DNA of 64,000 bases. It comes from Pedobacter rhodius (GTDB lineage Bacteria > Bacteroidota > Bacteroidia > Sphingobacteriales > Sphingobacteriaceae). Positions 18,115 through 26,218 of the stretch are shown here, piece after piece; position 1 is the stretch's first letter; the number at the start of each line of letters is the position of its first letter. The DNA lies in the NCBI RefSeq assembly GCF_027213645.1, contig NZ_JAPWGL010000003.1:434001-498000 (forward strand), given 5' to 3'. The position numbers and the translations under genes are program-made. Below the pieces are notes generated by a model. It searched no databases. It was not told the origin of the DNA and saw only the letters and a program-made list of their open reading frames with translations.

Positions 18115-18219
18115 ACCGCAAAGAACACAAAGGGTAGGCGCAAAGAAACGCAAAGCCAATAGTTTTATAAAGCGTTTAACTTTGCGTTTCTCTGCGAAAA
18201 ACTTGGCGCACTTTGCGGT
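18115..18219. repeat. long inverted repeat ACCGCAAAG...CTTTGCGGT
   Basis: The left arm (18115-18155) and right arm (18180-18219) pair imperfectly over about 40 bases, with perfect ends ACCGCAAAG/CTTTGCGGT and perfect inner ends GAAACGCAAAG/CTTTGCGTTTC. It fills the proB-proA spacer and may affect how much proA is made from a proB transcript. Confidence 0.75.
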
Positions 18220-18232
18220 TAATTAAAACAAA

Positions 18233-19480
18233 ATGAATTATAAACAACACTTCGAAAAGGCAAAACAGGCTACCCGCACCATGATTAGCTTAAGCAAAGA
18301 AAAAACCAATAAAGTTTTAGCAGATTTAGCTGAGGCCTTGGTTTTACATGCGCCAGAAATTTTAGCTGAAAACAAAAAAGATTTAGCCAAAATGCCCATC
18401 GATGACCCAAAATATGACAGGCTTAAATTAAGCGAACAACGTATTACTGACATTGCCAATGATGTTAAAAACGTCGTGAATTTAGCAAGTCCTTTAGGTG
18501 AAATTCTTTCTGATAAAATTTTAGAAAACAAACTTCAGATTCAGAAAGTTCGTGTTCCGCTTGGTGTTGTTGGTGTAATTTACGAGGCCCGGCCGAATGT
18601 TACGGCCGATGTATTTTCGCTCTGTTTTAAAACCGGAAACGTTGCTGTTTTAAAAGGCGGAAGTGATGCCGAATTTTCGAATTTAGCAATTGCAAAAGTA
18701 ATCCGGGGTGTGCTTGCAAGGCACGAGATTAGCCCCGATATTTTGACTTTATTGCCAGCCGAAAGGACTGCAACGGAAGCTTTACTAAACGCCAGAGGTT
18801 TTGTTGATGTGCTAATTCCTCGCGGAAGTCAATCACTCATTAACCACGTTCGCGAAAACAGCAAAATCCCTGTAATTGAAACCGGAGCAGGAATTGTGCA
18901 TACCTATTTTGATGAATCGGGTGATTTGGAAAAAGGAAAAGCCATAATTTTTAATGCAAAAACCAGAAGAGTAAGTGTTTGTAATTCCCTCGACTGTGTG
19001 TTAATTAATCAGAACAGATTAGCCGATTTGCCAGAACTTCTATCGCCATTGGCCGATGGAAAAGTTGAGCTTTTTGCCGATGAAAAAAGTTACAGAATTT
19101 TAAAATCTTCTTACCCTGTCGAGCTATTAAACCATGCAACTGAAGTGCATTTCGGAACGGAATTTTTATCATTAAAACTGGCAGTTAAAATTGTTGATGA
19201 TTTTAATGCAGCTTTAAATCATATCTCAGACTACAGTTCCAAACACAGTGAAGCCATTATTTCAGAGGACGCTGAAAACATCAACAGATTTTTAAATGAA
19301 GTAGATGCTGCTGCGGTTTATGCAAATGCTTCAACTGGATTTACAGATGGTGCACAGTTTGGTCTGGGTGCGGAAATTGGCATCAGCACTCAAAAACTTC
19401 ACGCCCGTGGGCCAATGGGACTGGAAGAATTAACGAGTTATAAATGGGTAGTACGGGGTGAGGGGCAGGTGAGAAGGTAA
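18233..19480 (+). CDS. proA: glutamate-5-semialdehyde dehydrogenase (gamma-glutamyl phosphate reductase)
   Basis: Reduces gamma-glutamyl phosphate, the ProB product, to glutamate semialdehyde with NADPH, the second step of proline synthesis. At 415 residues it has the usual length. Visible signatures are VPLGVVGVIYEARPNVT, LKGGSDAEFSN and LIPRGSQSLI. The catalytic-cysteine region is RRVSVCNSLDC, and the C-terminus has the typical GAEIGISTQKLHARGPMGLEELTSYKW. It acts with ProB just upstream. Confidence 0.96.
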   Translation: MNYKQHFEKAKQATRTMISLSKEKTNKVLADLAEALVLHAPEILAENKKDLAKMPIDDPKYDRLKLSEQRITDIANDVKNVVNLASPLGEILSDKILENKLQIQKVRVPLGVVGVIYEARPNVTADVFSLCFKTGNVAVLKGGSDAEFSNLAIAKVIRGVLARHEISPDILTLLPAERTATEALLNARGFVDVLIPRGSQSLINHVRENSKIPVIETGAGIVHTYFDESGDLEKGKAIIFNAKTRRVSVCNSLDCVLINQNRLADLPELLSPLADGKVELFADEKSYRILKSSYPVELLNHATEVHFGTEFLSLKLAVKIVDDFNAALNHISDYSSKHSEAIISEDAENINRFLNEVDAAAVYANASTGFTDGAQFGLGAEIGISTQKLHARGPMGLEELTSYKWVVRGEGQVRR

Positions 19481-19583
19481 AAGCTCCACTCAACCCTCCG
19501 CGAGGGGATTGTCTAACAAAAATGCTTTATACGGTTGCTTATATAACGTTAAAAGCATAAATTAGACTACAGCTTAACTTTTT

Positions 19584-20393
19584 ATGCAATTACCTTCGGC
19601 AAGTTTTCTAGGTTATAATGGGTTTTCGAAACAAATAAACGGTTGTTCCATATTGCTCACAAGCTATGAAGCAATTTCAGAATTTGAAGAATGGCACTCC
19701 CATCAGAACAGCAGTATAAGCTTATTGTTAAGTGGCGCGTACAATGAGGAATTTGGAGGCAAAGTGAAATATCGTATTCCGGGAGACATCAAATTTATTC
19801 CGGAGGGCCAGATACATCGATGCACCAATTATGCAACAGGGACACTTACTATCAACCTCGACCTTGGACCTTTTTTTGCTGGTCAGACTGCATCTACATC
19901 GGAATGTATAGAAAAAATGATTGCCCAACAAGAACCTCAAAGTAAGTTTATACTACTTAAGCTTTTTAAGGAAATCCAAGATAAAGACAGTTATGTAGAA
20001 GCATCAGCACAGTTGCTATTATATGAACTCTTATGTCCGCCAGACAATAGAAAAGCACCGCCCTCTGATAAGAAAAAAAAACCAAAATGGGTAGCTGCGA
20101 TAAGGGAACAACTGAATGATGGGTGGGATGACAAACCTGATCTTGGACAATTAACCCGTATAGCTGGCATCCATCCGGTAAGCCTATCAAGGTACTTTCC
20201 GCAATATTTTGGCATGACGTTAAGTGCATATATGAGGCAACTCAAAGTAGACCGGTCTCTTACATTAATCAGGTCATCACAACTATCACTTACAGGCATT
20301 GCTTATAAGTGTGGATTTGCCGATCAGGCTCATTTTACCCGAGTTTTCAAACAAACAACCGGTTTTCTACCTAAAGATTTCAAAAAAATATAG
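19584..20393 (+). CDS. AraC family transcriptional regulator
   Basis: A 269-residue DNA-binding regulator. The N-terminal half is a cupin-like sensor region with a His-rich entry (EEWHSHQNSSISLLLSG) and a PGDIKFIPEGQIHRC motif. The C-terminal half (about 165-269) has two helix-turn-helix motifs, one around LTRIAGIHPVSLSRYFPQYF and one around IAYKCGFADQAHFTRVFKQ. The signal it senses is unknown. It lies 55 bases before a secreted M3 peptidase gene in the same direction, so it may control or be co-transcribed with it. The pair sits between housekeeping genes with an AraC relic on the far side. Confidence 0.88.
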   Translation: MQLPSASFLGYNGFSKQINGCSILLTSYEAISEFEEWHSHQNSSISLLLSGAYNEEFGGKVKYRIPGDIKFIPEGQIHRCTNYATGTLTINLDLGPFFAGQTASTSECIEKMIAQQEPQSKFILLKLFKEIQDKDSYVEASAQLLLYELLCPPDNRKAPPSDKKKKPKWVAAIREQLNDGWDDKPDLGQLTRIAGIHPVSLSRYFPQYFGMTLSAYMRQLKVDRSLTLIRSSQLSLTGIAYKCGFADQAHFTRVFKQTTGFLPKDFKKI

Positions 20394-20448
20394 TTAATGG
20401 TTAATTACATTCAATTTTTGATGAGACAATCAAAGGTATCTTTACTTT

Positions 20449-22338
20449 ATGCAAATTATCCGAAATTTAATATTGTCGAACACTGTTGTATTATTGACCT
20501 CTTTTTTTATCTCGATACGAGCCCAGTCCTTTGATCCGTTCAGTGGCCAATCTACAAAATTCCATGTCAATCTTTCACGCTATTTTAAAAGTGAAAATAT
20601 TGAGGCCAATAAGCGTAATATTCTTTTCAGTGAAGTGGACCGTTTTATTAATGATAGCTTATGGACTACCTCGAATCTGTATAAAAAACTTAAAGATTAC
20701 GATCGCTTGTTGATAAGCCTTAAAAAGCATTATGAGTATTACAGGCTTTTAAATTATCGAGACAACCGAGACACCATCTCCAGATATATTCGGAATCAGG
20801 TTGAAGAGAAGCTTGACAAGTTAGACGGATACTTGACGCAAAGTCTTAGTAAAGATGAAATCAAGACAATATTTACAGCATCCTATCAGCCCAAATCTCT
20901 AGCAACCTACAAATATTTTGTAGATCAACGTAACAAATCTACAGACTTTCAACTTTCCCTACCCGAACAGATACGGCTCCAAAAAATAGGAAAGCGGGCT
21001 GTAGAGAGCCTCACTGAAAAATACGATAGACTAATGGACGAAATTGATGCTCCAGATATTATCTTAGCAGACGGTGTAAAACTTAATCCTATCCGAAATC
21101 GTAATGTGTTGCTTCAAAGCAAAGATCACGAAGTACGGAAAGCAACTTCACTCGCTTACCATTCGGCATACAATGTCCATGGGGAAATGATGGCTACAAC
21201 ATTAATCGATATTGCCAAGCAGAATGACTTATTATCTAAGCTTCAAGGCTTTAAAAATGCTCCACAACGCAATTACAAGATACATCTCCAGCTACCTGAA
21301 GATAGTGTTAGATCATTGCTACTGGAAATGCCCTTACATGCTGATGTATTTAAAGCTTATCAAAAACTATTGGCAGAATATAACCAAAGAGGCACAGACC
21401 TGGAAAAGGTAAACAGCTACGACCTATTAATTGCCGATAAATACGCTTACAAACCCCTACCTTTTACAGAAGTCAAAAAACTAATTCTGGACGCCATGTC
21501 TCCCCTGGGCAGTACTTATATCAAGAAATTTTCATGGCTTCTAACCCCTGAAAACGGTGCAATGGAAATTGCCGGGGGCACTGGAAGCCGTGTAAATGAA
21601 TATACTTCCATCGGCTATGCAGGAGTACCTGTTAGCCTTTATATGAGAACCTATAATGGCACTTTAAGTAGCTTGTTAACGCTTTCACACGAAGGTGGAC
21701 ACGCCGTGCATCAGCTACTGATGAATCAACAGCTTAGAATACCATCATATGCATCTGGGCCAAGTTTTCTTTTCGAAGCGTTTGCAATGCTCAACGAATT
21801 GCTAGTGCTGGACAAATTGGAGGAACATGTTAAAGATATTAAAGGTAAAGCCTACTATACTAAACAATTCTTGAACTTGCTTTCACTTGAAGTATTTAGT
21901 TCTGCTGAAGAAGGGTTGTTTGAGCAAAAGCTATATGACCATCTGGCTAATGGACGAAGTCTAACCCGGGAAAATATAGATAGTCTATATGCAAATGTTA
22001 TGGGGCATTACGATCTATTTTTCCCAAAAGAGCCAGAACGCAGAAGCGAATGGATTAATAAAAGGCTTTTTTTTGACGATTCCCTTTATTCTGTTAACTA
22101 TCTATATGCGGTTTTAGTAGCCGGCAAACTTTATGACCATTTGCATGAGCACCCTAAAAAGTTTGAAGCCCGATATTTAGCACTTCTGAAAAATGGTTTT
22201 AATGCCCCGGCAACAGAATTATTTGAAAGGTTCATGGGCTTCAAATTAGATACTAAAATTTTGCTTAAAAGCACTTTAAAGCTGATTCGGAATAAAACAG
22301 AAACACTTCGCGAACTCTATAAACAGAATGAACCCTAA
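20449..22338 (+). CDS. secreted M3 family oligoendopeptidase
   Basis: A predicted zinc peptidase of 629 residues with an N-terminal signal peptide (about residues 1-25, ending IRAQS), so it acts outside the cytoplasm, unlike typical oligoendopeptidase F. The metal site H414-E-G-G-H418 is followed 25 residues later by Glu443 in FEAFAMLNE, the spacing expected in M3 peptidases. The N-terminal half is all helical, as in the family. It probably degrades short peptides. It follows an AraC gene at 55 bases. Codons such as CTA and ATA seem commoner here than in the flanking genes, which would fit acquisition. Confidence 0.85.
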   Translation: MQIIRNLILSNTVVLLTSFFISIRAQSFDPFSGQSTKFHVNLSRYFKSENIEANKRNILFSEVDRFINDSLWTTSNLYKKLKDYDRLLISLKKHYEYYRLLNYRDNRDTISRYIRNQVEEKLDKLDGYLTQSLSKDEIKTIFTASYQPKSLATYKYFVDQRNKSTDFQLSLPEQIRLQKIGKRAVESLTEKYDRLMDEIDAPDIILADGVKLNPIRNRNVLLQSKDHEVRKATSLAYHSAYNVHGEMMATTLIDIAKQNDLLSKLQGFKNAPQRNYKIHLQLPEDSVRSLLLEMPLHADVFKAYQKLLAEYNQRGTDLEKVNSYDLLIADKYAYKPLPFTEVKKLILDAMSPLGSTYIKKFSWLLTPENGAMEIAGGTGSRVNEYTSIGYAGVPVSLYMRTYNGTLSSLLTLSHEGGHAVHQLLMNQQLRIPSYASGPSFLFEAFAMLNELLVLDKLEEHVKDIKGKAYYTKQFLNLLSLEVFSSAEEGLFEQKLYDHLANGRSLTRENIDSLYANVMGHYDLFFPKEPERRSEWINKRLFFDDSLYSVNYLYAVLVAGKLYDHLHEHPKKFEARYLALLKNGFNAPATELFERFMGFKLDTKILLKSTLKLIRNKTETLRELYKQNEP

Positions 22339-22390
22339 TCATCTCTATAAAAATGCTTAGAATAAACGCTATTAGAAAGTATGCTCCCCT

Positions 22391-22624
22391 TCATGTTATT
22401 ATCAAATAACCTCTGTATTCGGTAGATGTAGCACTGGTCTGGCTTTTAAAATATCTGGAAAAATGGGGTATATCAAGAAATCCAAAATTAATGATGATTT
22501 CTTTAACTGAGATGCAGGTGGTCAATAGTAATTTGGCTTCTCGTAGCGAAATTGTTTTTCTTCGAGTGTATGTTGTACAAAACCTATAGAATGTGTTATA
22601 TTCTGCTACCTTTTTCAGGAGCAA
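22391..22624 (-). pseudogene. relic of an AraC-type regulator (C-terminal fragment)
   Basis: The 77-residue frame has LREAKLLLTTCISVKEIIINFGFLDIPHFSRYF in two pieces that match the last helix-turn-helix of AraC proteins, and its last residues TSATSTEYRGY resemble the family end. The N-terminal sensor and first helix-turn-helix are absent and the upstream residues do not fit the family well. It is most likely a decayed gene fragment left between the M3 peptidase and the next operon. Confidence 0.6.
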
Positions 22625-22653
22625 AACTGAAAATAGGGATGCTTATGAGGATT

Positions 22654-24036
22654 TTAAATTTCAAAAACTTCTCCTCTTTCCGGAGCTACAACATTAAAAC
22701 CCTCTTCCTGCAAAGCCGCAGTTAAACTCCGTAAACTTTTATCTTCTCCATGAACCAGGAAAACCTGTTTTGGTTGTCCGGCTTGTTTTACCGTTCGCAT
22801 TAAATCATCGTGGTCGCCATGGCCACTGAGTAAATCGGTTTGGCGAATGGTTGCATAAACCATCATTTCGCGGTCTTTAATTCTAACGATTGGCGCACCG
22901 CTGAGAAGTTTGTACCCGAGCGTTCCTTTAGCACAATAGCCAATAAAAAGAATGGTGCAATAATAGTTTTGGATGTTGTAATAAAGATGGTCCTGAATAC
23001 GTCCGCCCTCTAACATCCCGGCAGAAGAAATAATAATGCAAGGGTCGAAATAATTGGAAACATCTTTACTTTCTTTCATGGTTTGAACATAAGCCAGATG
23101 CTCAAATTCAAATTCATCCCCCATGGTTTTGTAAAAATCTTTTGCTTCCTGATTAACCAGATTATGGTGTTTTCGATAAACATCAGTTGCTTGAATCGCC
23201 ATCGGGCTGTCGACAAAAATCTGAACCGGCGGTAATAATTTTTTAGTGAAGATTTGATTCAGCGCAAAAACCAGCGACTGTGTTCTGCCAATACTGAATG
23301 CAGGAATAATTAATCGCCCGGGTGTTTTAATGCAAGCCTCTTCGATTTCCTTTACCAGTCTTTCCTCCAAAGTTTGGTCTTTGGTATGGTAACGACCGCC
23401 ATAGGTAGATTCGCAAACAAAATAATCAACTTCAGGAATGGGCTCGGGTTTTACCAGAACAGGATAATTTTCACGGCCAATATCGCCTGAAAAAGCAATT
23501 TTCTTTTCTTCGCCATTATCGTTGATGGTTAAAACAGCCGCAGCAGCGCCTAATAAATGCCCAACCGGAATAAAAACTAAACTGATATCGCCGTTAATTT
23601 TGAAGGGCTTATTAAAACCTATGGTTACAAACCGATCAATGGTATCCATTACGTGTTTGTGCAGGTATAAAGGTTTCGGCCCGTTGAAGTTGCCACGTTT
23701 TGTACGAGGTTTCCGGCTTTGTTTTCTTAAAAAAAGTTCAACTGAATCAAATAGTAAAATAGAAGTTAAATCAGCTGTTGGCGGTGTACAAAGCACTTGC
23801 CCGTCAAAACCGAGGCGTACCAATGTGGGTAAATTACCCGAATGGTCGATATGTGCATGGGTTAAAATTACCAGGTTAATGTCGGCAGGGTCGAATGGAA
23901 ATTGTTGGTTTTCCTCTTGGTAGGTCTCTTTTTCATAATCTAAGCCGCAATCTATCAGTATTTTATAATATCCCACTTCGAGCAGGTGCATACTTCCAGT
24001 CACTTGTTGCGCAGCGCCCCAAAACGTTAACTTCAT
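22654..24036 (-). CDS. MBL-fold RNA-processing enzyme with beta-CASP and RMMBL domains
   Basis: A cytoplasmic metallo-beta-lactamase-fold protein of about 460 residues, likely an RNase of the Ysh1/CPSF73-like bacterial group. The order is a lactamase domain with LTHAHIDHSGNLP and AFSGDIG, a beta-CASP domain (including FVCESTYGGR, IPAFSIGRTQSLVFALN and SSAGMLEGGRIQDHL) and a C-terminal RNA-metabolising part with HGDHDDL and VFLVHGEDKSLRSL. The ATG at 24036 starts at the conserved MKLTFWGAAQQVTGS; the frame extends upstream to 24099 without conserved sequence. Substrate RNA unknown. Confidence 0.88.
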   Translation of the reverse strand: MKLTFWGAAQQVTGSMHLLEVGYYKILIDCGLDYEKETYQEENQQFPFDPADINLVILTHAHIDHSGNLPTLVRLGFDGQVLCTPPTADLTSILLFDSVELFLRKQSRKPRTKRGNFNGPKPLYLHKHVMDTIDRFVTIGFNKPFKINGDISLVFIPVGHLLGAAAAVLTINDNGEEKKIAFSGDIGRENYPVLVKPEPIPEVDYFVCESTYGGRYHTKDQTLEERLVKEIEEACIKTPGRLIIPAFSIGRTQSLVFALNQIFTKKLLPPVQIFVDSPMAIQATDVYRKHHNLVNQEAKDFYKTMGDEFEFEHLAYVQTMKESKDVSNYFDPCIIISSAGMLEGGRIQDHLYYNIQNYYCTILFIGYCAKGTLGYKLLSGAPIVRIKDREMMVYATIRQTDLLSGHGDHDDLMRTVKQAGQPKQVFLVHGEDKSLRSLTAALQEEGFNVVAPERGEVFEI

Positions 24037-24117
24037 CTTTCTATCTGTAGGGTAAATTGTTCGGTGTAAAGTAGTACAATTGACGGAATTTTTAAACAAC
24101 AGCAGGTAATTTTTTGG

Positions 24118-24465
24118 TTAACGGGACTTTGTATTCCTTTCAACGGCGAGCAATAATTCGGCTTTTCGCTCTTCAGAGAAATCTTTCAAATCCTCGGCAG
24201 TTATAACTTTATCTATAAGTAAAGCCACAATAGTGCCATAGAACCAGGAATTTTTAAGTCCATCGTAACGGTGAGCTATATGTTTGTCAAAGTCCTTTAC
24301 AGCAGTAAAAATTGAATAATAACTTTCTCTGTTATCCTCAGGTTTTTCCGATTTCCATTTATCTATAATTGCAGCAAACTCATTCATCCCTTTTTTAAAT
24401 TCGCGTTGCAAGCCGATTTCAAAAATTGCCCTACATATTTTGTTTTCAGCTTTTGTAAAATCCAT
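24118..24465 (-). CDS. hypothetical protein
   Basis: A 115-residue acidic/basic mixed protein I do not recognise. It is mostly helical in composition, has no signal peptide and has one weak hydrophobic stretch (GTIVALLID). The ATG at 24465 is preceded by a long AT-rich spacer shared with a divergent small gene. It could share a transcript with the downstream MBL-fold gene, 81 bases away. No function is proposed. Confidence 0.6.
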   Translation of the reverse strand: MDFTKAENKICRAIFEIGLQREFKKGMNEFAAIIDKWKSEKPEDNRESYYSIFTAVKDFDKHIAHRYDGLKNSWFYGTIVALLIDKVITAEDLKDFSEERKAELLLAVERNTKSR

Positions 24466-24544
24466 AGTTAAAATATAAAGTTTTTTTAAAGTATTAGCAA
24501 CTAATAAGTTTTAAAAATACGCAAGTATTAATTTTTTAAACCAC

Positions 24545-24552
24545 TATCTTTG
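24545..24552 (+). promoter_or_regulatory. candidate -7 element TATCTTTG
   Basis: An exact TAnnTTTG match 16 bases before the ATG at 24569. No -33 TTG at the expected distance was found. Confidence 0.4.
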
Positions 24553-24568
24553 AATAAAAACGTTAATA

Positions 24569-24817
24569 ATGCAAGAGCCATTTGATATAGAAATAGGACC
24601 GGTAAATTACTCCGTTTTTCCTGAGGGAAATGATTCATACACCATTTTCAAAGATGGCAAAGAGTACATCCAGATTCAGAAAGATACCTCTTCAATTTGG
24701 TTAAAAATGGATTATAAAACTGAATTACCAATTTTCGAGGAAGATGAAGAAGTGAACGCGATTGGACAGGCAATTGAAAAATATGTGCCTGAAGAAGAGG
24801 ATGAAGAAGAACTGTAA
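24569..24817 (+). CDS. small acidic hypothetical protein
   Basis: An 82-residue protein with an acidic end (PEEEDEEEL) and no signal or membrane segment. The first 50 residues read like a small beta domain (alternating I/V/Y with K/D). A promoter-like TATCTTTG precedes it and a strong terminator follows immediately, so it looks like a real single-gene unit. Family not recognised. Confidence 0.65.
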   Translation: MQEPFDIEIGPVNYSVFPEGNDSYTIFKDGKEYIQIQKDTSSIWLKMDYKTELPIFEEDEEVNAIGQAIEKYVPEEEDEEEL

Positions 24818-24818
24818 T

Positions 24819-24848
24819 AAAAAGTCCCGATTGAAATCGGGACTTTTT
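24819..24848. terminator. bidirectional terminator
   Basis: AAAAAGTCCCGAT and ATCGGGACTTTTT pair perfectly around a four-base loop, with T-runs on both strands. It serves the small acidic gene (plus) and the lipoprotein gene (minus). Its stem is identical to that at 59118-59146. Confidence 0.9.
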
Positions 24849-24858
24849 ATTTAATAAT

Positions 24859-25230
24859 TTATCTGGTACAATTTGCTGTCCAGGTGCCATTCGAATTCGA
24901 AACACCAATTTTTAATGTACTTGCATCAATCGTAATACCGATAACGCCTGTACCAACACTTATATAGGTATTTCCGCTTTCCTGGAATTTAACCCCTGTA
25001 ATATCAGGAATGTTGTTTCCAAAAAAGAAGCTATAAGTGTCGCTAACTTTAGTTACGGTTACTTTACCATCGGTACTGTTAATTTGCGTACCATCTTTGC
25101 TGTAAGAAACCGTTCCACGGTAAGTACCAACGAAAAAATCTCTGTCTGCCGGGTCGGTATCCTTTTTACACGAGGCCATCACTGTTAATGCTATTAAAAG
25201 CATGCTGAAAATTTGAACTGTTTTTTTCAT
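24859..25230 (-). CDS. small lipoprotein of unknown function
   Basis: A 123-residue protein with a clear lipoprotein signal (residues 1-20, lipobox VMASC followed by KKDTD). The mature part is beta-rich and starts FFVGTYRGTVSYSKDG, a lipocalin-like or calycin-like opening seen in many small Bacteroidota lipoproteins, but no family is certain. It is a single gene ending at a bidirectional terminator. Confidence 0.7.
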   Translation of the reverse strand: MKKTVQIFSMLLIALTVMASCKKDTDPADRDFFVGTYRGTVSYSKDGTQINSTDGKVTVTKVSDTYSFFFGNNIPDITGVKFQESGNTYISVGTGVIGITIDASTLKIGVSNSNGTWTANCTR

Positions 25231-25510
25231 GTTTTGTTTTTCAAAGGTTATAAATCCATTGGGTAGACAATAGATTCTGTTAATTAATGTAACAGCCTGA
25301 ATACAATGACTGTGCCAACGAAATTTTATTCTTAGGAAAAACAGATAATTTTAAGATTTCGAGCAATTTATTTTAGGCTAAACATCTGTTTTACAAGGCT
25401 TTTTATTTTTGGCAAATTAAATATTAAACAATCTGTAATTCTGATATCAAACTCCTGATATTGGTAGTTAAAACTATTCAGTTAGGCCGGCTTTAGCATA
25501 AGCAGCTATG

Positions 25511-26134
25511 CTATCCGGCAACCATTTGTTTTTTAAAAACCAGTTTTTTACCATTCCAGTCAAATACCCAAATTGATAAATATTCGCTGCAAACTTCAGC
25601 CTCGTCCGAATGCTTTTTAAAGTATTCATCATTTGTATTGGTTCCGTAACTAATTGTAACTTCTGTATTTTTAACATCAATATGATAGGTATAATAGCAG
25701 CCTTCATTTTTAGGTTTATGTTCATAGGAAAGGCTATTTCTTGTAGTTATTTCATTTATTTTTAAATACCTGAAAAGATTAGAAAACTCGTCGAAATCCA
25801 GGTAACTATATAAACTGTTAAAGTTATCGATAAACATTTTTTTAGTGATGGCATTTCCATTTTCAACTTTTTGCTTATCGAATTCATCGCCCATATCATA
25901 AACTGTTAGGGCGCTATCGGCCACAGGAAAAATAAAAAAACCAGTTATTTCATTTTTATCTTTAGTTTGAACCGCCAGTTTAAATCTATTTAATTCTGCT
26001 ATTAATTTTTCCTTATCTGTTAAACCTTCAGTAGATTGCTCTTTAGCTACTTTCGTGGTATCTTGTGGTTTTTTCGGATTGCTGCAAGCCATAAAAATTG
26101 CAGCGATTACCATTACTGTAATTAGTTTCTTCAT
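25511..26134 (-). CDS. hypothetical lipoprotein
   Basis: A 207-residue protein with a lipoprotein signal (residues 1-17, IFMACSNPKK). The rest is acidic and mixed helix/strand, with no catalytic motif seen. It begins 84 bases downstream of the comM-like gene and may be co-transcribed with it. Upstream of the next leftward gene lies a plain AT-rich spacer (25231-25510) in which I see nothing else. Confidence 0.65.
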   Translation of the reverse strand: MKKLITVMVIAAIFMACSNPKKPQDTTKVAKEQSTEGLTDKEKLIAELNRFKLAVQTKDKNEITGFFIFPVADSALTVYDMGDEFDKQKVENGNAITKKMFIDNFNSLYSYLDFDEFSNLFRYLKINEITTRNSLSYEHKPKNEGCYYTYHIDVKNTEVTISYGTNTNDEYFKKHSDEAEVCSEYLSIWVFDWNGKKLVFKKQMVAG

Positions 26135-26218
26135 TTTATTTTTGCTTTCAAATCAGCTTCTTAATGCCCTCAAGGCTAACAAAATTGAAACCATATTCTT
26201 TAAAAATAGTTTTATTGT

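Noticed and set aside
25474-25725. A second minus-strand frame overlapping the lipoprotein gene at 25511-26134
   Set aside because: The lipoprotein has a clear signal peptide and start; the other frame has none.
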